The translations under genes were made by a program, and so were the position numbers. A stretch of DNA of 14,381 nt from Selenomonadaceae bacterium. GTDB lineage: Bacteria > Bacillota > Negativicutes > Selenomonadales > Selenomonadaceae. The notes beneath the pieces are model-generated. The model had not been told where the DNA came from. It saw only the letters and a list, made by a program, of their open reading frames with translations, and did not search any database. This document shows, in pieces, positions 1 through 7,329 of the stretch (position 1 is the stretch's first letter; each line of letters opens with the position of its first letter). Where the stretch lies: NCBI GenBank assembly GCA_016280345.1, contig JAEEGN010000243.1, positions 1 through 14,381 on the forward strand, written 5' to 3'.

Positions 1-2
1 AA

Positions 3-896
3 ATGACGTTCTGGCAGACGACGATCAATATGGTGCCGGATCTCATGTGGTACAAGAATCTCGACGGCCTTCATCTGGAAATCAATGAAGCGCTGGCGAA
101 TACCGTGGGCAAGACGCGGGACGATTGCCGCGGCCAGCGCCACGGCTATATCTGGGGCCTGTCGCCGGAGGAATACGAGAAGGGCGAGTTCGCTTGCAAG
201 GAGTCGGATAAGCTGGTCATTGATTCCGGCCATCTCAACGTGGGCGAGGAGCAGGTGCTGGAAAACGGCGAGCTGCGCGATCTTCGGACTTACAAGACGC
301 CACTGTTCGACAAGGAGGGACACATCTTCGGCACCGCCGGCGTGGCGCAGGACATCACGCTCCTCAAACGCTACCATCAGAAGATTCTTGATTTGGCGCA
401 CAAGGACGAGCTGACAGGGCTGGCGAACCGGCGTTTCTTTTACGAGTATCTGTCGGAGCACCGCAAGAAGGAGACAACCTGTGTGCTGTCCCTCGACCTC
501 GACCATTTCAAGCACGTCAACGATAACTACGGCCACAAGGCCGGCGACGAGGCGCTGAAGATCGTCGGCAGCGTCCTGCGGCAGTGTTTCCCGGAGGCGC
601 TTGTCTGTCGGTTCGGCGGCGACGAGTTCCTGGTGCTGAAGCTCGGCAACATCACGCCGGAGGAGGCGGAGACCGAGGCGAATGAGTTCCTCCGCCGGCT
701 CCGCGTCGCCTTCGGCGGCGAGAAGAAGTTTGAAGGGCTGTCGTCCAGCGTCGGCATCGCGCTGACGGGGGAGGAGGATTTCCCCATCGAGGAACTGGTG
801 CACCGCAGCGACGAGGCCCTTTACGCGGCGAAAGACGCGGGCCGCAACTGCGTCCGTCTGTACGACCGGCTGAAGCACAAGCCGTCGGCGTGTTGA
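3..896 (+). CDS. PAS-GGDEF diguanylate cyclase, probably cut at its 5' end by the window edge
   Basis: Predicted to make cyclic di-GMP from two GTP in response to a signal sensed by its PAS domain. Residues 1-120 form a PAS domain ending in the usual PAC-like segment (GTAGVAQDIT near 110-119). A short linker follows, then a GGDEF domain from about 133 to the end. Seen: DELTGLANRR at 135-144, the metal-binding LDLDHFK at 164-170 and an intact GGDEF at 205-209, so catalysis is expected. The inhibitory I-site (RxxD five residues before GGDEF) is absent: FPEA occupies those positions, so product feedback through this site is unlikely. The frame is open right to the first bases and the PAS domain begins at once, so the ATG at 3 may be internal and further sensory domains may lie upstream. 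No membrane segment is visible in the part shown. The next gene starts 28 bases downstream. Confidence 0.9.
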   Translation: MTFWQTTINMVPDLMWYKNLDGLHLEINEALANTVGKTRDDCRGQRHGYIWGLSPEEYEKGEFACKESDKLVIDSGHLNVGEEQVLENGELRDLRTYKTPLFDKEGHIFGTAGVAQDITLLKRYHQKILDLAHKDELTGLANRRFFYEYLSEHRKKETTCVLSLDLDHFKHVNDNYGHKAGDEALKIVGSVLRQCFPEALVCRFGGDEFLVLKLGNITPEEAETEANEFLRRLRVAFGGEKKFEGLSSSVGIALTGEEDFPIEELVHRSDEALYAAKDAGRNCVRLYDRLKHKPSAC

Positions 897-924
897 TTCT
901 GCAGGAAACGAGAAAGCAGGCGCG

Positions 925-1557
925 ATGATGAAACCGGGACGGATTTTTCTGGCGTTGATGGGATTCCTTTTTCTGGCGGTTCCGCTGGCTATGGCGGAGG
1001 CCCGGCCGGAGGATTTCGCCTGCCGGGGCGTGGCGCTGGGGGATGCGGTGACGGAGGAGACGCTGGCCAAAGCTTTCGGCCAGCCGCTTTTCCACAACGA
1101 CCGCAGCGTGTTCGGCCAGCGGGTGCGCTATTACACCTTCAAGAAAAAAATCGTCGTGGGGCTTTCGGTGCCCGGCGACGAGGTGGTGGACATCGTTATC
1201 AAGGATCGGGACTACGTGGCCCGGGACGGTGTGCGCTACGGCGCCACCGCCTATAAAATCATGAAAACCTATGGGCGGACGGAGCGGGTCTTCATTGATG
1301 GGCAGACGCTCTACGTCTATCAGAATCCTGACGCGCCGCGTCAGCGCCTGCTCATTGAGGCGGAGCCGCCGGAGGGCACGCTGCTCTCGATGCGCCTGAC
1401 CAGCCTGCCGCTGACGATAGAGGAAGCTGAGGAACGGGAGGATCAGGAGTGGGAGAGCCAGGACCTCAACGCCATCGAGATGCGCGGCGGCAAGATCGAC
1501 ATGAGCGCTCTGGAGGCCCGGGACCGGGCGGAAGCGGCCCGGGATAAGCGGCCATGA
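925..1557 (+). CDS. Secreted hypothetical protein
   Basis: I do not recognise a family. The 210-residue product begins with a clear signal peptide: basic MMKPGR, a hydrophobic run to about residue 22, and a likely cleavage site after AMAEA near residue 25. The mature part is a soluble mixed alpha/beta-looking domain with a strand-rich centre (RVRYYTFKKKIVVGLSV) and an acidic, helical C-terminal third rich in E, D and R. No catalytic motif is visible. It may act in the periplasm or at the cell surface. Two adjacent ATGs (925 and 928) are possible; the upstream AGCAGG is only a modest ribosome site. Its stop overlaps the start of the YitT gene by four bases (ATGA), implying translational coupling and shared transcription with 1554-4055. 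Confidence 0.8.
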   Translation: MMKPGRIFLALMGFLFLAVPLAMAEARPEDFACRGVALGDAVTEETLAKAFGQPLFHNDRSVFGQRVRYYTFKKKIVVGLSVPGDEVVDIVIKDRDYVARDGVRYGATAYKIMKTYGRTERVFIDGQTLYVYQNPDAPRQRLLIEAEPPEGTLLSMRLTSLPLTIEEAEEREDQEWESQDLNAIEMRGGKIDMSALEARDRAEAARDKRP

Positions 1558-2495
1558 CCGCCCGCCATTTCCTCCGGGCGCTGGGCATCCTGCTGGGCTG
1601 TCTCATCAGCTCCAGCTCCATCAACCTCTTTTTGATTCCGAACCACCTCCTGAGCGGTGGCCTGACCGGCATCGGAATCATCGTCTATTTCCTCACCGGC
1701 CTGCCGGTGGGCGCCCAGGTGCTTGTGTACAACATCCCGCTGCTCATCGCCGCTTACCGGACGCTGGGGCGGGAGTACATCGGCAACGTCATCTTCGGGA
1801 CGGTGATGTTCTCTATCTGCGTGGATGCCACCCATTTCCTGAACGTCTACGCCCCGGTGCCGGACCCTATGCTGGCGGCCATCTTCGGCGGCGTCTTCAA
1901 CGGCATCGGCTACGGCATCATCTTCCGCAACGGCGGCAGTTCCGGCGGACTGGACATCGTCGCCGCCATCGTCAAGAAATACTATTCTTTCAACATGGGC
2001 GGCGTCATCTTCGGCTTCAACTGCGTCATCATGGCGGGCTCGGCCCTGATGTTCGGTCCCGTGCCGGCCATGTACACGCTGATTTCCATGTTCGTGAGCG
2101 CCACTCTCACCGACAAGGTGGTGGGCGGCTTCGTCCGCCGTAAGGCGATGATATTGATTTCCGAAGCGGCGGAGCTGATTGCCGAGGACATCATCCACGA
2201 GGTGGGGCGCGGCGTCACCTTCCTCGACGGCGAGGGCGCTTTCACCAACCAACGCAAGCGCGTTATCTTCTGCGTGGTAAGCCTGACGCAGATCGCCCGC
2301 ATCAAGAACATTGCCAATCACTTCGATCCTATGGCTTTCATGCTCGTCCTCGACGCCAACGAGGTCATGGGGCGGGGCTTCACCCTGCCGATGGTCAAGA
2401 TTGAGGAGATGCTGCGAGAACGGGACGCCGCCCGGCAGGAGAAGAAGGCCGGGACGGCAGACGGAAAAGGAGGGGACACATGGGACAAACCGTGA
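1554..2495 (+). CDS. YitT family membrane protein (DUF161 plus DUF2179)
   Basis: A 313-residue integral membrane protein of the YitT/YpjC/YqfU family, whose transport role is not firmly established. Seen: about five or six hydrophobic segments from residue 8 to 190, including the family-typical N-terminal LISSSSINLFLIPNHLLSGGLTGIG and the conserved RNGGSSGGLDIVA around residue 125. A soluble C-terminal DUF2179 domain (about 205-290) contains KRVIFCVVSLTQIARIKNI and a VMGRGF turn. Length matches the family (about 280-320). A charged, lysine-rich tail follows. It starts within the stop of the preceding gene and its 3' end overlaps the next gene by 16 bases, so it sits inside an operon. The family call is strong; any substrate would be a guess. 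Confidence 0.92.
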   Translation: MTARHFLRALGILLGCLISSSSINLFLIPNHLLSGGLTGIGIIVYFLTGLPVGAQVLVYNIPLLIAAYRTLGREYIGNVIFGTVMFSICVDATHFLNVYAPVPDPMLAAIFGGVFNGIGYGIIFRNGGSSGGLDIVAAIVKKYYSFNMGGVIFGFNCVIMAGSALMFGPVPAMYTLISMFVSATLTDKVVGGFVRRKAMILISEAAELIAEDIIHEVGRGVTFLDGEGAFTNQRKRVIFCVVSLTQIARIKNIANHFDPMAFMLVLDANEVMGRGFTLPMVKIEEMLRERDAARQEKKAGTADGKGGDTWDKP

Positions 2496-3214
2496 CGATT
2501 ACCTATCTCTTGAATAGCGGCTTTCTCGTGGAAGGCGACGGCTGGACGCTGGTCTTTGACGACTACCAGGACACGACGGGGGCGGTGGAACGGGCGCTCG
2601 CCAAGGGCGGACGTTGTTTCTTCTTCGTCACGCACGCCCACTTCGATCACTTCAGCCCCGAGATTCGCCGGTTCGCGGACCGGACGGAGCGTTACTTCCT
2701 GAGCGACGATATCAAGGGACTTGGCGAGGGCCGGCGCTTCCCGCCGGACAAGACCGTCTGGCTGGGGAAATACGACGGTTGGGAGGGCGAGGGCATCAAG
2801 GTCACTTCCTTCGACTCCACCGACCAGGGAACCTCATACCTGGTGGAAATCGGCGGCTGGCGCGTCTTCCACGCCGGTGATTTCAACTGGTGGCACTGGT
2901 ACGACGAATCCGACGAGGACAACAAGCTGGCGAAGAACGGCTTCATGAAGCAGATGAAGAAGCTGGACGGCCTCGTTGCCGACTTGGCTTTCTTCCCGGC
3001 GGACGGGCGGCTGCGAGACGCCCGGAGCCTGGGGCCGAAGGAGTTCTGCCGTCGCACCGCGGTGAAGGCGCTGGCCACCATGCACAGCGTGGGCTATCCC
3101 CGCTGGCAGCCGGAGCCGGATTTCTTCGCGCCGGGGCGGGAGATTCCCGTTTGGGCGCCGGATACGCCCGGCGAGAGACGCACGCTCAGACAAGGAGGAG
3201 AATTCACGCCATGA
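2480..3214 (+). CDS. Metallo-beta-lactamase-fold hydrolase (UlaG/UPF0173-like)
   Basis: A 244-residue cytoplasmic metal-dependent hydrolase of unknown substrate. Seen: an N-terminal strand pair, the zinc-binding motif THAHFDH at 51-57 (His52, His54, Asp56, His57), HAGD at 131-134 supplying further ligands, and a late conserved histidine in ATMHSVGY near 220. The arrangement is that of the small UlaG-like branch rather than true beta-lactamases, and there is no signal peptide. The start is fixed by a strong AAGGAGGGG at 2467-2475. The gene overlaps the YitT gene at its 5' end and the cyclophilin start (ATGA) at its 3' end, so the operon is translationally coupled. No frameshift or missing ligand is apparent. 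Confidence 0.88.
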   Translation: MGQTVTITYLLNSGFLVEGDGWTLVFDDYQDTTGAVERALAKGGRCFFFVTHAHFDHFSPEIRRFADRTERYFLSDDIKGLGEGRRFPPDKTVWLGKYDGWEGEGIKVTSFDSTDQGTSYLVEIGGWRVFHAGDFNWWHWYDESDEDNKLAKNGFMKQMKKLDGLVADLAFFPADGRLRDARSLGPKEFCRRTAVKALATMHSVGYPRWQPEPDFFAPGREIPVWAPDTPGERRTLRQGGEFTP

Positions 3215-3801
3215 AAAAACTCATTCTGATCATCACCCTGCTGGCGCTCGCGGTGGCCGGAACCGGCTGCTTCGCTTTCGCCGGCGGCAAGAACGGAGGA
3301 CAAGCAAAAATGACAAAGAACCGCTACGTGATTTTCGAGACCAGCATGGGAACCTTTGCCGCCGAGCTTTACGAGGACAAGGCGCCCGTCACTACGAAGA
3401 ATTTCATTGACCTCGCCCAGAAGGGCTTTTATGACGGGCTCATCTTCCACCGCGTCATCGACGGCTTCATGATCCAGGGCGGCGATCCGCTGGGCAACGG
3501 CACCGGCGGCCCCGGCTACACGATTCCCGACGAGTTCCATCCGGACCTGAAGCACAGCAGCGCCGGCATCCTCTCCATGGCCAACGCTGGCCCGAATACC
3601 GGCGGCTCCCAGTTCTTCATCACCCTCGATCAGACGAAGTGGCTGGACGGCCATCACGCCGTCTTCGGCAAGGTGGTGCAGGGGCTCAACGTGGTGAAGG
3701 AGATCGGCCATGTGGAGACCTTCAACGATCGGCCGCTGGTCGATGTCCGAATCAAGAAGCTCACCGTCGTGGACAAGTTGCCGGAGACTGCCGGCAAATG
3801 A
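3211..3801 (+). CDS. Cyclophilin-type peptidyl-prolyl cis-trans isomerase with signal sequence
   Basis: Catalyses proline isomerisation during protein folding. The 196-residue product has a signal-like N-terminus (MKKLILIITLLALAVAG, then Cys20 in GTGC, a poor lipobox because Gly sits at -3). A complete cyclophilin domain runs from about 38 to 190. Seen: FHRVIDGFMIQGGDP at 79-93 with catalytic Arg81, SMANAGPNTGGSQFFITL at 122-139 and WLDGHHAVFG at 144-153. The frame is open much further upstream, but the ATG at 3211 is chosen because AAGGAGGAG precedes it and the signal peptide begins there. An internal ATG at 3310, preceded by GGAGG at 3295-3299, starts exactly at the catalytic domain and would give a cytosolic form. 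It overlaps both neighbours by ATGA. Confidence 0.93.
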   Translation: MKKLILIITLLALAVAGTGCFAFAGGKNGGQAKMTKNRYVIFETSMGTFAAELYEDKAPVTTKNFIDLAQKGFYDGLIFHRVIDGFMIQGGDPLGNGTGGPGYTIPDEFHPDLKHSSAGILSMANAGPNTGGSQFFITLDQTKWLDGHHAVFGKVVQGLNVVKEIGHVETFNDRPLVDVRIKKLTVVDKLPETAGK

Positions 3802-4055
3802 CGGCCTACGTCTATATCCTTGAATGCGCTGACGGTACCCTTTACACCGGCTGGACCAACGACCTCGAAAAGCGCCTGGCCGCCCATAACGCCGGCCAGG
3901 GCGCGAAGTACACCCGGGTCCGCCGCCCAGTGCGCCTGCGCTATAACGAGACCTTCGCCCGTAAGGAGGAGGCCCAGGCCCGGGAATGGGCCATCAAGCA
4001 CCTGAGCCGCGCCGAGAAGCTGGCGCTGATTGAAGCGGCGGAAAAGACGTCATAA
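3798..4055 (+). CDS. GIY-YIG domain protein (YhbQ/UPF0213 type)
   Basis: A small 85-residue stand-alone GIY-YIG domain, the size usual for the UPF0213/YhbQ group. Members of this group are nuclease-like, with proposed DNA-processing roles. Seen: YVYILECADGTLYTGWTND (residues 4-22), which carries the GIY-YIG core as YVY...YTG, then the conserved Arg in LEKRLAAHN, the KYT...R strand and the helix with Glu (RKEEAQAREWAIK). The ATG at 3798 overlaps the cyclophilin stop by ATGA, so expression is coupled. It is the last gene of the run and is followed after about 20 bases by a strong hairpin. Confidence 0.9.
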   Translation: MTAYVYILECADGTLYTGWTNDLEKRLAAHNAGQGAKYTRVRRPVRLRYNETFARKEEAQAREWAIKHLSRAEKLALIEAAEKTS

Positions 4056-4076
4056 TAGTACCCGAAAACGCAAGCA

Positions 4077-4126
4077 AACAGGGCTGCCGCCCGGAGAGAA
4101 CCGATTCTCCGGGCGGCAGCCCTGTT
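4077..4126. terminator. Bidirectional stem-loop terminator
   Basis: Perfect 21-bp inverted repeat (4077-4097 with 4106-4126) and an 8-base loop, placed between the convergent GIY-YIG gene and the acid phosphatase gene. The core is GGGCTGCCGCCCGG. T-tracts are weak on both sides (GTTGTTAT on the plus side, GTTTGCTTGCGTTTTC on the minus side). The stem strength and position between converging genes support a shared terminator. Confidence 0.8.
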
Positions 4127-4141
4127 GTTATAATGAGAAGT

Positions 4142-4999
4142 TTATTCATCGTCCCCGGGAACGGCTCGGAGCAGGGTGGCACGATAGAAGTCCGAGCGAT
4201 CGCCGGGGTCCATAGTCAGATAGTCTCTGGCCAGGGCGCTGATCCAAGCGCCGTAGGCGGGGTTGGGGAAGACGATGTAGAGCGTGCCGAAATCGTTTTT
4301 GGCGGCGTCGATAATGGCATTCCGCGTCCGCAGGTCTTTTCCTTTGGTACGAAGCGGCAGGTCGCCGGCGTTGTCACCCATATAGACGACCACGTCATAG
4401 TCCCTGGCCACCGCGTCGAAGCGCGGCTGCTTGTCGCTGGCCTTCGTGTCCTCCATCAGCAGCAGGTGTTCCCGGTCCACGGAGGGGAAGCCCAGCGCTT
4501 TGAGGTTCTGCACGGTGGCGTCGTAATTGACGGCGCTGTAGCGGTTGGTGACGTAGAAGATGGCGACGCCCTTTTGGTGGACTTTTTGCAGGAACTCCAC
4601 CGCGCCGGGCATCGCCCCGGAGTTGGCGGCATGGACCGTGTCCCGCCACCAGGGCGAGGTGTAGCGGCCGTTGCCGTCGGCGGCGCTCCGCGCCATCGCC
4701 GCCGTGTTATCCGTCACCGTCTCGTCGCAGTCCAGCACGATAGCCAGGGGCTTCCCGCGGTGGGGACGCGCCAGCGCCCGGTCCACCGCCGCCATCGCCA
4801 TATTATAGCCCTGGTAGCAGAGCGCCCGGTACTCGGCGGCGGTCCGCATCCAGAGCAGCGCCATCATCTCCGCGTTGGCGAGCTGCCGCTCCGACAGCCG
4901 CTCCCGCACGTCCTCCGGCATCGCCGCCCGGACCGGGAGACCGGCGCCCCAGACCAGCGCCGCCAGCGCGATGAGAATTCCCTTTTGCCATGCTTTCAT
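4142..4999 (-). CDS. Secreted HAD-type acid phosphatase (class C, 5'-nucleotidase e(P4)-like)
   Basis: A 285-residue exported phosphomonoesterase, likely stripping phosphate from nucleotides or similar compounds outside the cytoplasm. Seen: a signal peptide (residues 1-26, ending LPVRAA), then the class C-typical helical AEYRALCYQGYNMAM (55-69). The HAD motifs are all present: motif I VLDCDETVTDN (88-98, nucleophile Asp90 and acid Asp92), motif II Thr151-Asn-Arg, motif III Lys186 in TKASDK, and motif IV GDNAGD (208-213). Unlike the Haemophilus e(P4) lipoprotein there is no lipobox cysteine, so it is probably soluble or retained by an uncleaved signal. An AGGAGG (5008-5013) precedes the ATG. 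A promoter for it lies at 5062-5090. It converges with the GIY-YIG gene at the shared terminator. Confidence 0.9.
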   Translation of the reverse strand: MKAWQKGILIALAALVWGAGLPVRAAMPEDVRERLSERQLANAEMMALLWMRTAAEYRALCYQGYNMAMAAVDRALARPHRGKPLAIVLDCDETVTDNTAAMARSAADGNGRYTSPWWRDTVHAANSGAMPGAVEFLQKVHQKGVAIFYVTNRYSAVNYDATVQNLKALGFPSVDREHLLLMEDTKASDKQPRFDAVARDYDVVVYMGDNAGDLPLRTKGKDLRTRNAIIDAAKNDFGTLYIVFPNPAYGAWISALARDYLTMDPGDRSDFYRATLLRAVPGDDE

Positions 5000-5061
5000 G
5001 AAAAACGCCTCCTGTTTGATGGAATCACCGGAAAGAGCGGGACGCCCCGCCTGTTTTCCCT

Positions 5062-5090
5062 ATCATACAATACCCGGCGGCGAAAGACAA
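5062..5090 (-). promoter_or_regulatory. Sigma-70-type promoter for the acid phosphatase
   Basis: On the minus strand, TTGTCT (5085-5090) is followed after exactly 17 bases by TATGAT (5062-5067). It lies about 50 bases before the AGGAGG of the phosphatase gene. Matches are 4/6 and 5/6 to the consensus. Confidence 0.55.
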
Positions 5091-5111
5091 CCGTGAAAAT
5101 GATGTTCGCGG

Positions 5112-5140
5112 TTGCGTTTTCGCGTTGACAACCGTATAAT
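5112..5140 (+). promoter_or_regulatory. Sigma-70-type promoter for the DUF401 gene
   Basis: A perfect TATAAT (5135-5140) has TTGCGT 17 bases upstream (5112-5117). It would give a leader of about 60 bases before the GGGAGGAG ribosome site at 5196-5203. It forms a divergent pair with the minus-strand promoter at 5062-5090. The nearby TTGACA at 5125 is too close to this -10 to be its partner. Confidence 0.55.
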
Positions 5141-5209
5141 AGGAACGGAGGCAGCCGTCGCCGCCCCCAAGGATTGGAATGTGTATTTTCGCGCCGGGAG
5201 GAGAACACA

Positions 5210-6427
5210 ATGTCGATTTTTGTCCTGCTCATAGCGGCGTTCCTGTTGATTTTGTTCCTGTTGAAAAAGAAAGTCCCCATCGGGCCGGCCATGCTGGCCG
5301 GGGGGCTGCTGCTCTGGCTGGCCCGCTCGGCGCAGCCGGCGGCGTTGGGGCAGGCGCTGGCGGAGGTGGTGGCGCTGCCGCGCACCTATGATATCCTGCT
5401 GGCCCTGTATTTCGTGATGTGCCTGGAAATCGAGTTGCGCGTCAGCGGCACCCTGCGCGGCATGGTGAACGCGCTGCGACGCCTGTTTTCCAGCGTGCGG
5501 GTGCTTCTGGCCATCATGCCGGCTTTCCTGGGCCTCCTGCCGTCCCTGGGTGGGGCGCGCTTCTCGGCACCCATCGTGGACGAACTGAGTCGGGACCTTC
5601 CGCTGACGGCGGAGCGCAAAGCCGCCATCAATTTCTGGTTCCGTCACATCTTTGAGTTTTCCAGCCCTATTATCCCCGGCATGATCATGGCCTGTAACAT
5701 CGCCGGCGTTCCCTTCAGCGCCTTCCTGCAACATCTCTCCTGGCTCACCGTGCTGGCTTTCGCCATCGGCTGGTTCCTGCTGATTCGCCCCCTGCGCGGC
5801 CTGCCGGAGACGGCGCCGCCCTCCCCGGAACATCAGCGGGCGCACGAGAGGCAGGACCTGTTCCTGGCGCTCGCCCCGGTCATCGCCACCTTCATTTTGG
5901 TCGTGGGCGCGGATTTCAACGCCTCCCGGGCCATGGGACTCGTCACGCTCGGCCTGTTCTTCGTCCTGCGAGCCACGGGCCGCTTCGCCGACGTAAAGGA
6001 TGTCGTCTTCGGTGCCCTGGACGGGAAGATGCTGATGAACGTCCTCTTCATCCTCTATTTCATCCAGATTCTCACCGTCACCAACGTCCTGGCGGAAATC
6101 GTGACAGCGTTCCAGCAGTCACCGCTGCCGGTCCCGGTCATCATCGCCGGCATTTCTTTCATCGTCGGCATGCTCACCGGCATGTCCCAGGGCCATGTGG
6201 CCATCGTCATGCCCATCGTCGCCGCCTTCGGCATGAGCAGCCTGCACCTGGCCGGAATCGCCATGGCCTTCGGCGTTGCCGGTCAGATGCTGACGCCTAC
6301 GCACATGTGCCTGGTGGTTACGATGGATTACTTCCACGCCGATTTCTTCGGGACGTTGAAGCCCATCCTGCTGGCGGAGGTCATGTTGCTGTCCGTGTTC
6401 AGCGCCGTCACTTATCTGGTCGGCTAG
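5210..6427 (+). CDS. DUF401 family integral membrane protein
   Basis: A 405-residue polytopic membrane protein of the DUF401 family. This group resembles ion-transporter-like permeases, but its substrate is unknown. Seen: an N-terminal hydrophobic helix followed by KKKVPIGPAMLAGGLLLWL, about ten or eleven hydrophobic segments in total, a GGARFSAPIVDE loop, an FRHIFEFSSPIIPGM segment and a C-terminal FIVGMLTGMSQGHVAIVMPI segment with TPTHMCLV near the end. The duplicated appearance of the two halves fits an inverted-repeat transporter fold. The ATG at 5210 is preferred over the in-frame ATG at 5174 because GGGAGGAG sits six bases ahead of it. It stands alone, divergent from the phosphatase and converging on the DUF2905 gene only 15 bases away. 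Confidence 0.88.
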   Translation: MSIFVLLIAAFLLILFLLKKKVPIGPAMLAGGLLLWLARSAQPAALGQALAEVVALPRTYDILLALYFVMCLEIELRVSGTLRGMVNALRRLFSSVRVLLAIMPAFLGLLPSLGGARFSAPIVDELSRDLPLTAERKAAINFWFRHIFEFSSPIIPGMIMACNIAGVPFSAFLQHLSWLTVLAFAIGWFLLIRPLRGLPETAPPSPEHQRAHERQDLFLALAPVIATFILVVGADFNASRAMGLVTLGLFFVLRATGRFADVKDVVFGALDGKMLMNVLFILYFIQILTVTNVLAEIVTAFQQSPLPVPVIIAGISFIVGMLTGMSQGHVAIVMPIVAAFGMSSLHLAGIAMAFGVAGQMLTPTHMCLVVTMDYFHADFFGTLKPILLAEVMLLSVFSAVTYLVG

Positions 6428-6442
6428 GGGCCGGGGCGCGGC

Positions 6443-6658
6443 CTAACGGCGGAAGAACAGGTTCGCCAGCACGGTCAGCACCACGCTGAGCAGGAGGCTC
6501 GTCATCAGCGGGAAATGGAACGACGTATGCTCCCCCTGCCAGTGAAAATCCCCCGGCAGATGGTCAAGCGGCAGGAAGCGCCCGCCAAAGTGCAAGAGCG
6601 CCCCTACCGCCAGCAGCACGCCGCCGAGCACCATCAGCGTTTTCCCGAAATCATGCAT
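6443..6658 (-). CDS. DUF2905 family small membrane protein
   Basis: A 71-residue protein with two hydrophobic helices (GKTLMVLGGVLLAVGALLHF and SLLLSVVLTVLANLFF). Between them lies the DUF2905 hallmark, a turn with LPLDHLPGDFHW leading into FPLMTSLLLS. Function of the family is unknown. The ATG at 6658 is chosen over an in-frame ATG nine bases earlier (6667). The AAGGGAG ribosome site abuts the earlier one and lies nine bases from the later one. The stop is 15 bases from the converging DUF401 stop, with only a short GGCCG/CGGCC hairpin between them. Confidence 0.9.
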   Translation of the reverse strand: MHDFGKTLMVLGGVLLAVGALLHFGGRFLPLDHLPGDFHWQGEHTSFHFPLMTSLLLSVVLTVLANLFFRR

Positions 6659-6777
6659 CGCGGTCATCTCCCTTCCGTCTATTTTCCCAATCAGGCACCG
6701 GCGATCTTCGCTCGCTTTTTCCGCTCAGGCATCGTTCCCGTTGCGTTCTTCTGGCACTTTTTTTCTATGGGTTCCGT

Positions 6778-7284
6778 TCAAGGCGCCGCCGTATCTTCGG
6801 CGGCGTTTTTGCGTTCCCCGGACGGGGCTTTATTCGCCAGTATCGTCCGTAGCAAAGCCTCACAGCCCCGGACAACATCCCGGTACGTCGTGGCGAAATC
6901 CCCGGTGTACCAGGGGTCGGCCACCTCTCGCTGCTCTCCGGCGAAGGACAGCAGCAGCCGCACCTTCCCGTCCCGGTCCGCGCCCAGAAGCGCGGGAATA
7001 TCGGCGAGATTCTCCCGGTCCATTGCCACCAGGTAATCCCAGTCCCCGTACTCGCCCCAACGGAGCTGTCGCGCCTGCCGCCGCGTGAAAGGAACCCCCT
7101 GCCGCCGAAGTTCCGCCCGAGTCCCCGGGTGCGTATCGCGCCCCAGTTCCTCCGTTGTCGTCGCCGCCGAAGCGATCACAAACCGATCCGCGCACCCCGC
7201 CCGTCGCACCAGTTCCTTCATCACAAACTCCGCCATCGGCGACCGGCAGATATTGCCGTGGCAGATGAAAAGAATCCTCGTCAA
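6778..7284 (-). CDS. Low-molecular-weight protein-tyrosine phosphatase
   Basis: A 168-residue cytoplasmic phosphatase that removes phosphate from phosphotyrosine (or phosphoarginine) on proteins. Seen: the P-loop CHGNICRSP with nucleophile Cys8 and Arg14 (C-x5-R-S), the SAATTTEE substrate-loop region (39-46) and the acid loop DPWYTGDF (123-130) with Asp123. The length and domain order are standard for bacterial LMW-PTPs, apart from a charged, alanine-rich tail of about 20 residues. The start is TTG at 7284, because an in-frame stop lies three codons upstream; GGTGA six bases ahead is its ribosome site. Three 10-bp-spaced repeats lie 20-45 bases upstream. The last codons overlap a plus-strand hairpin. 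Confidence 0.92.
   Translation of the reverse strand: MTRILFICHGNICRSPMAEFVMKELVRRAGCADRFVIASAATTTEELGRDTHPGTRAELRRQGVPFTRRQARQLRWGEYGDWDYLVAMDRENLADIPALLGADRDGKVRLLLSFAGEQREVADPWYTGDFATTYRDVVRGCEALLRTILANKAPSGERKNAAEDTAAP
6784..6810 (+). terminator. Terminator-like hairpin inside the 3' end of the phosphatase gene
   Basis: CGCCGCCG (6784-6791), a 6-base loop, CGGCGGCG (6798-6805) and then TTTTT (6806-6810) form an intrinsic-terminator shape on the plus strand. It overlaps the last codons of the minus-strand tyrosine phosphatase gene. It could stop transcription reading through from the DUF401 gene, or it may be a by-product of the GC-rich, alanine-coding tail. Confidence 0.35.
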
Positions 7285-7303
7285 CCGAAATCACCGTCCC
7301 GAA

Positions 7304-7329
7304 ATGCCGTAGTATGCCGCAAAATGCCG
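7304..7329. repeat. Three short direct repeats spaced exactly 10 bp
   Basis: ATGCCG occurs at 7304, 7314 and 7324, each on the same helical face, 20-45 bases upstream of the minus-strand tyrosine phosphatase start. Read on the minus strand the units are GCGGCATTTT, GCGGCATACT and ACGGCATTTC. This could be a cooperative operator, but no known factor is assigned. Confidence 0.45.

Noticed and set aside
1443..2321. Long minus-strand open frame (292 codons)
   Set aside because: It lies opposite the YitT gene, its translation is a low-complexity D/A/H/E-rich string, and the plus-strand product is a clear family member.
2890..3210. Upstream extension of the cyclophilin reading frame
   Set aside because: This part is an out-of-frame reading of the metallo-hydrolase gene; the signal peptide and ribosome site place the start at 3211.
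4133..5128. Long plus-strand open frame (331 codons)
   Set aside because: It is the shadow of the minus-strand acid phosphatase, which has all HAD motifs and a signal peptide.
5125..5140. TTGACA followed by TATAAT
   Set aside because: The spacer is only four bases, so the two cannot form one promoter; TTGCGT 17 bases upstream is the better partner.
5063..5845. Minus-strand open frame opposite the DUF401 gene
   Set aside because: Q/R/H-rich shadow translation with no recognisable domain; it also crosses the divergent promoters.
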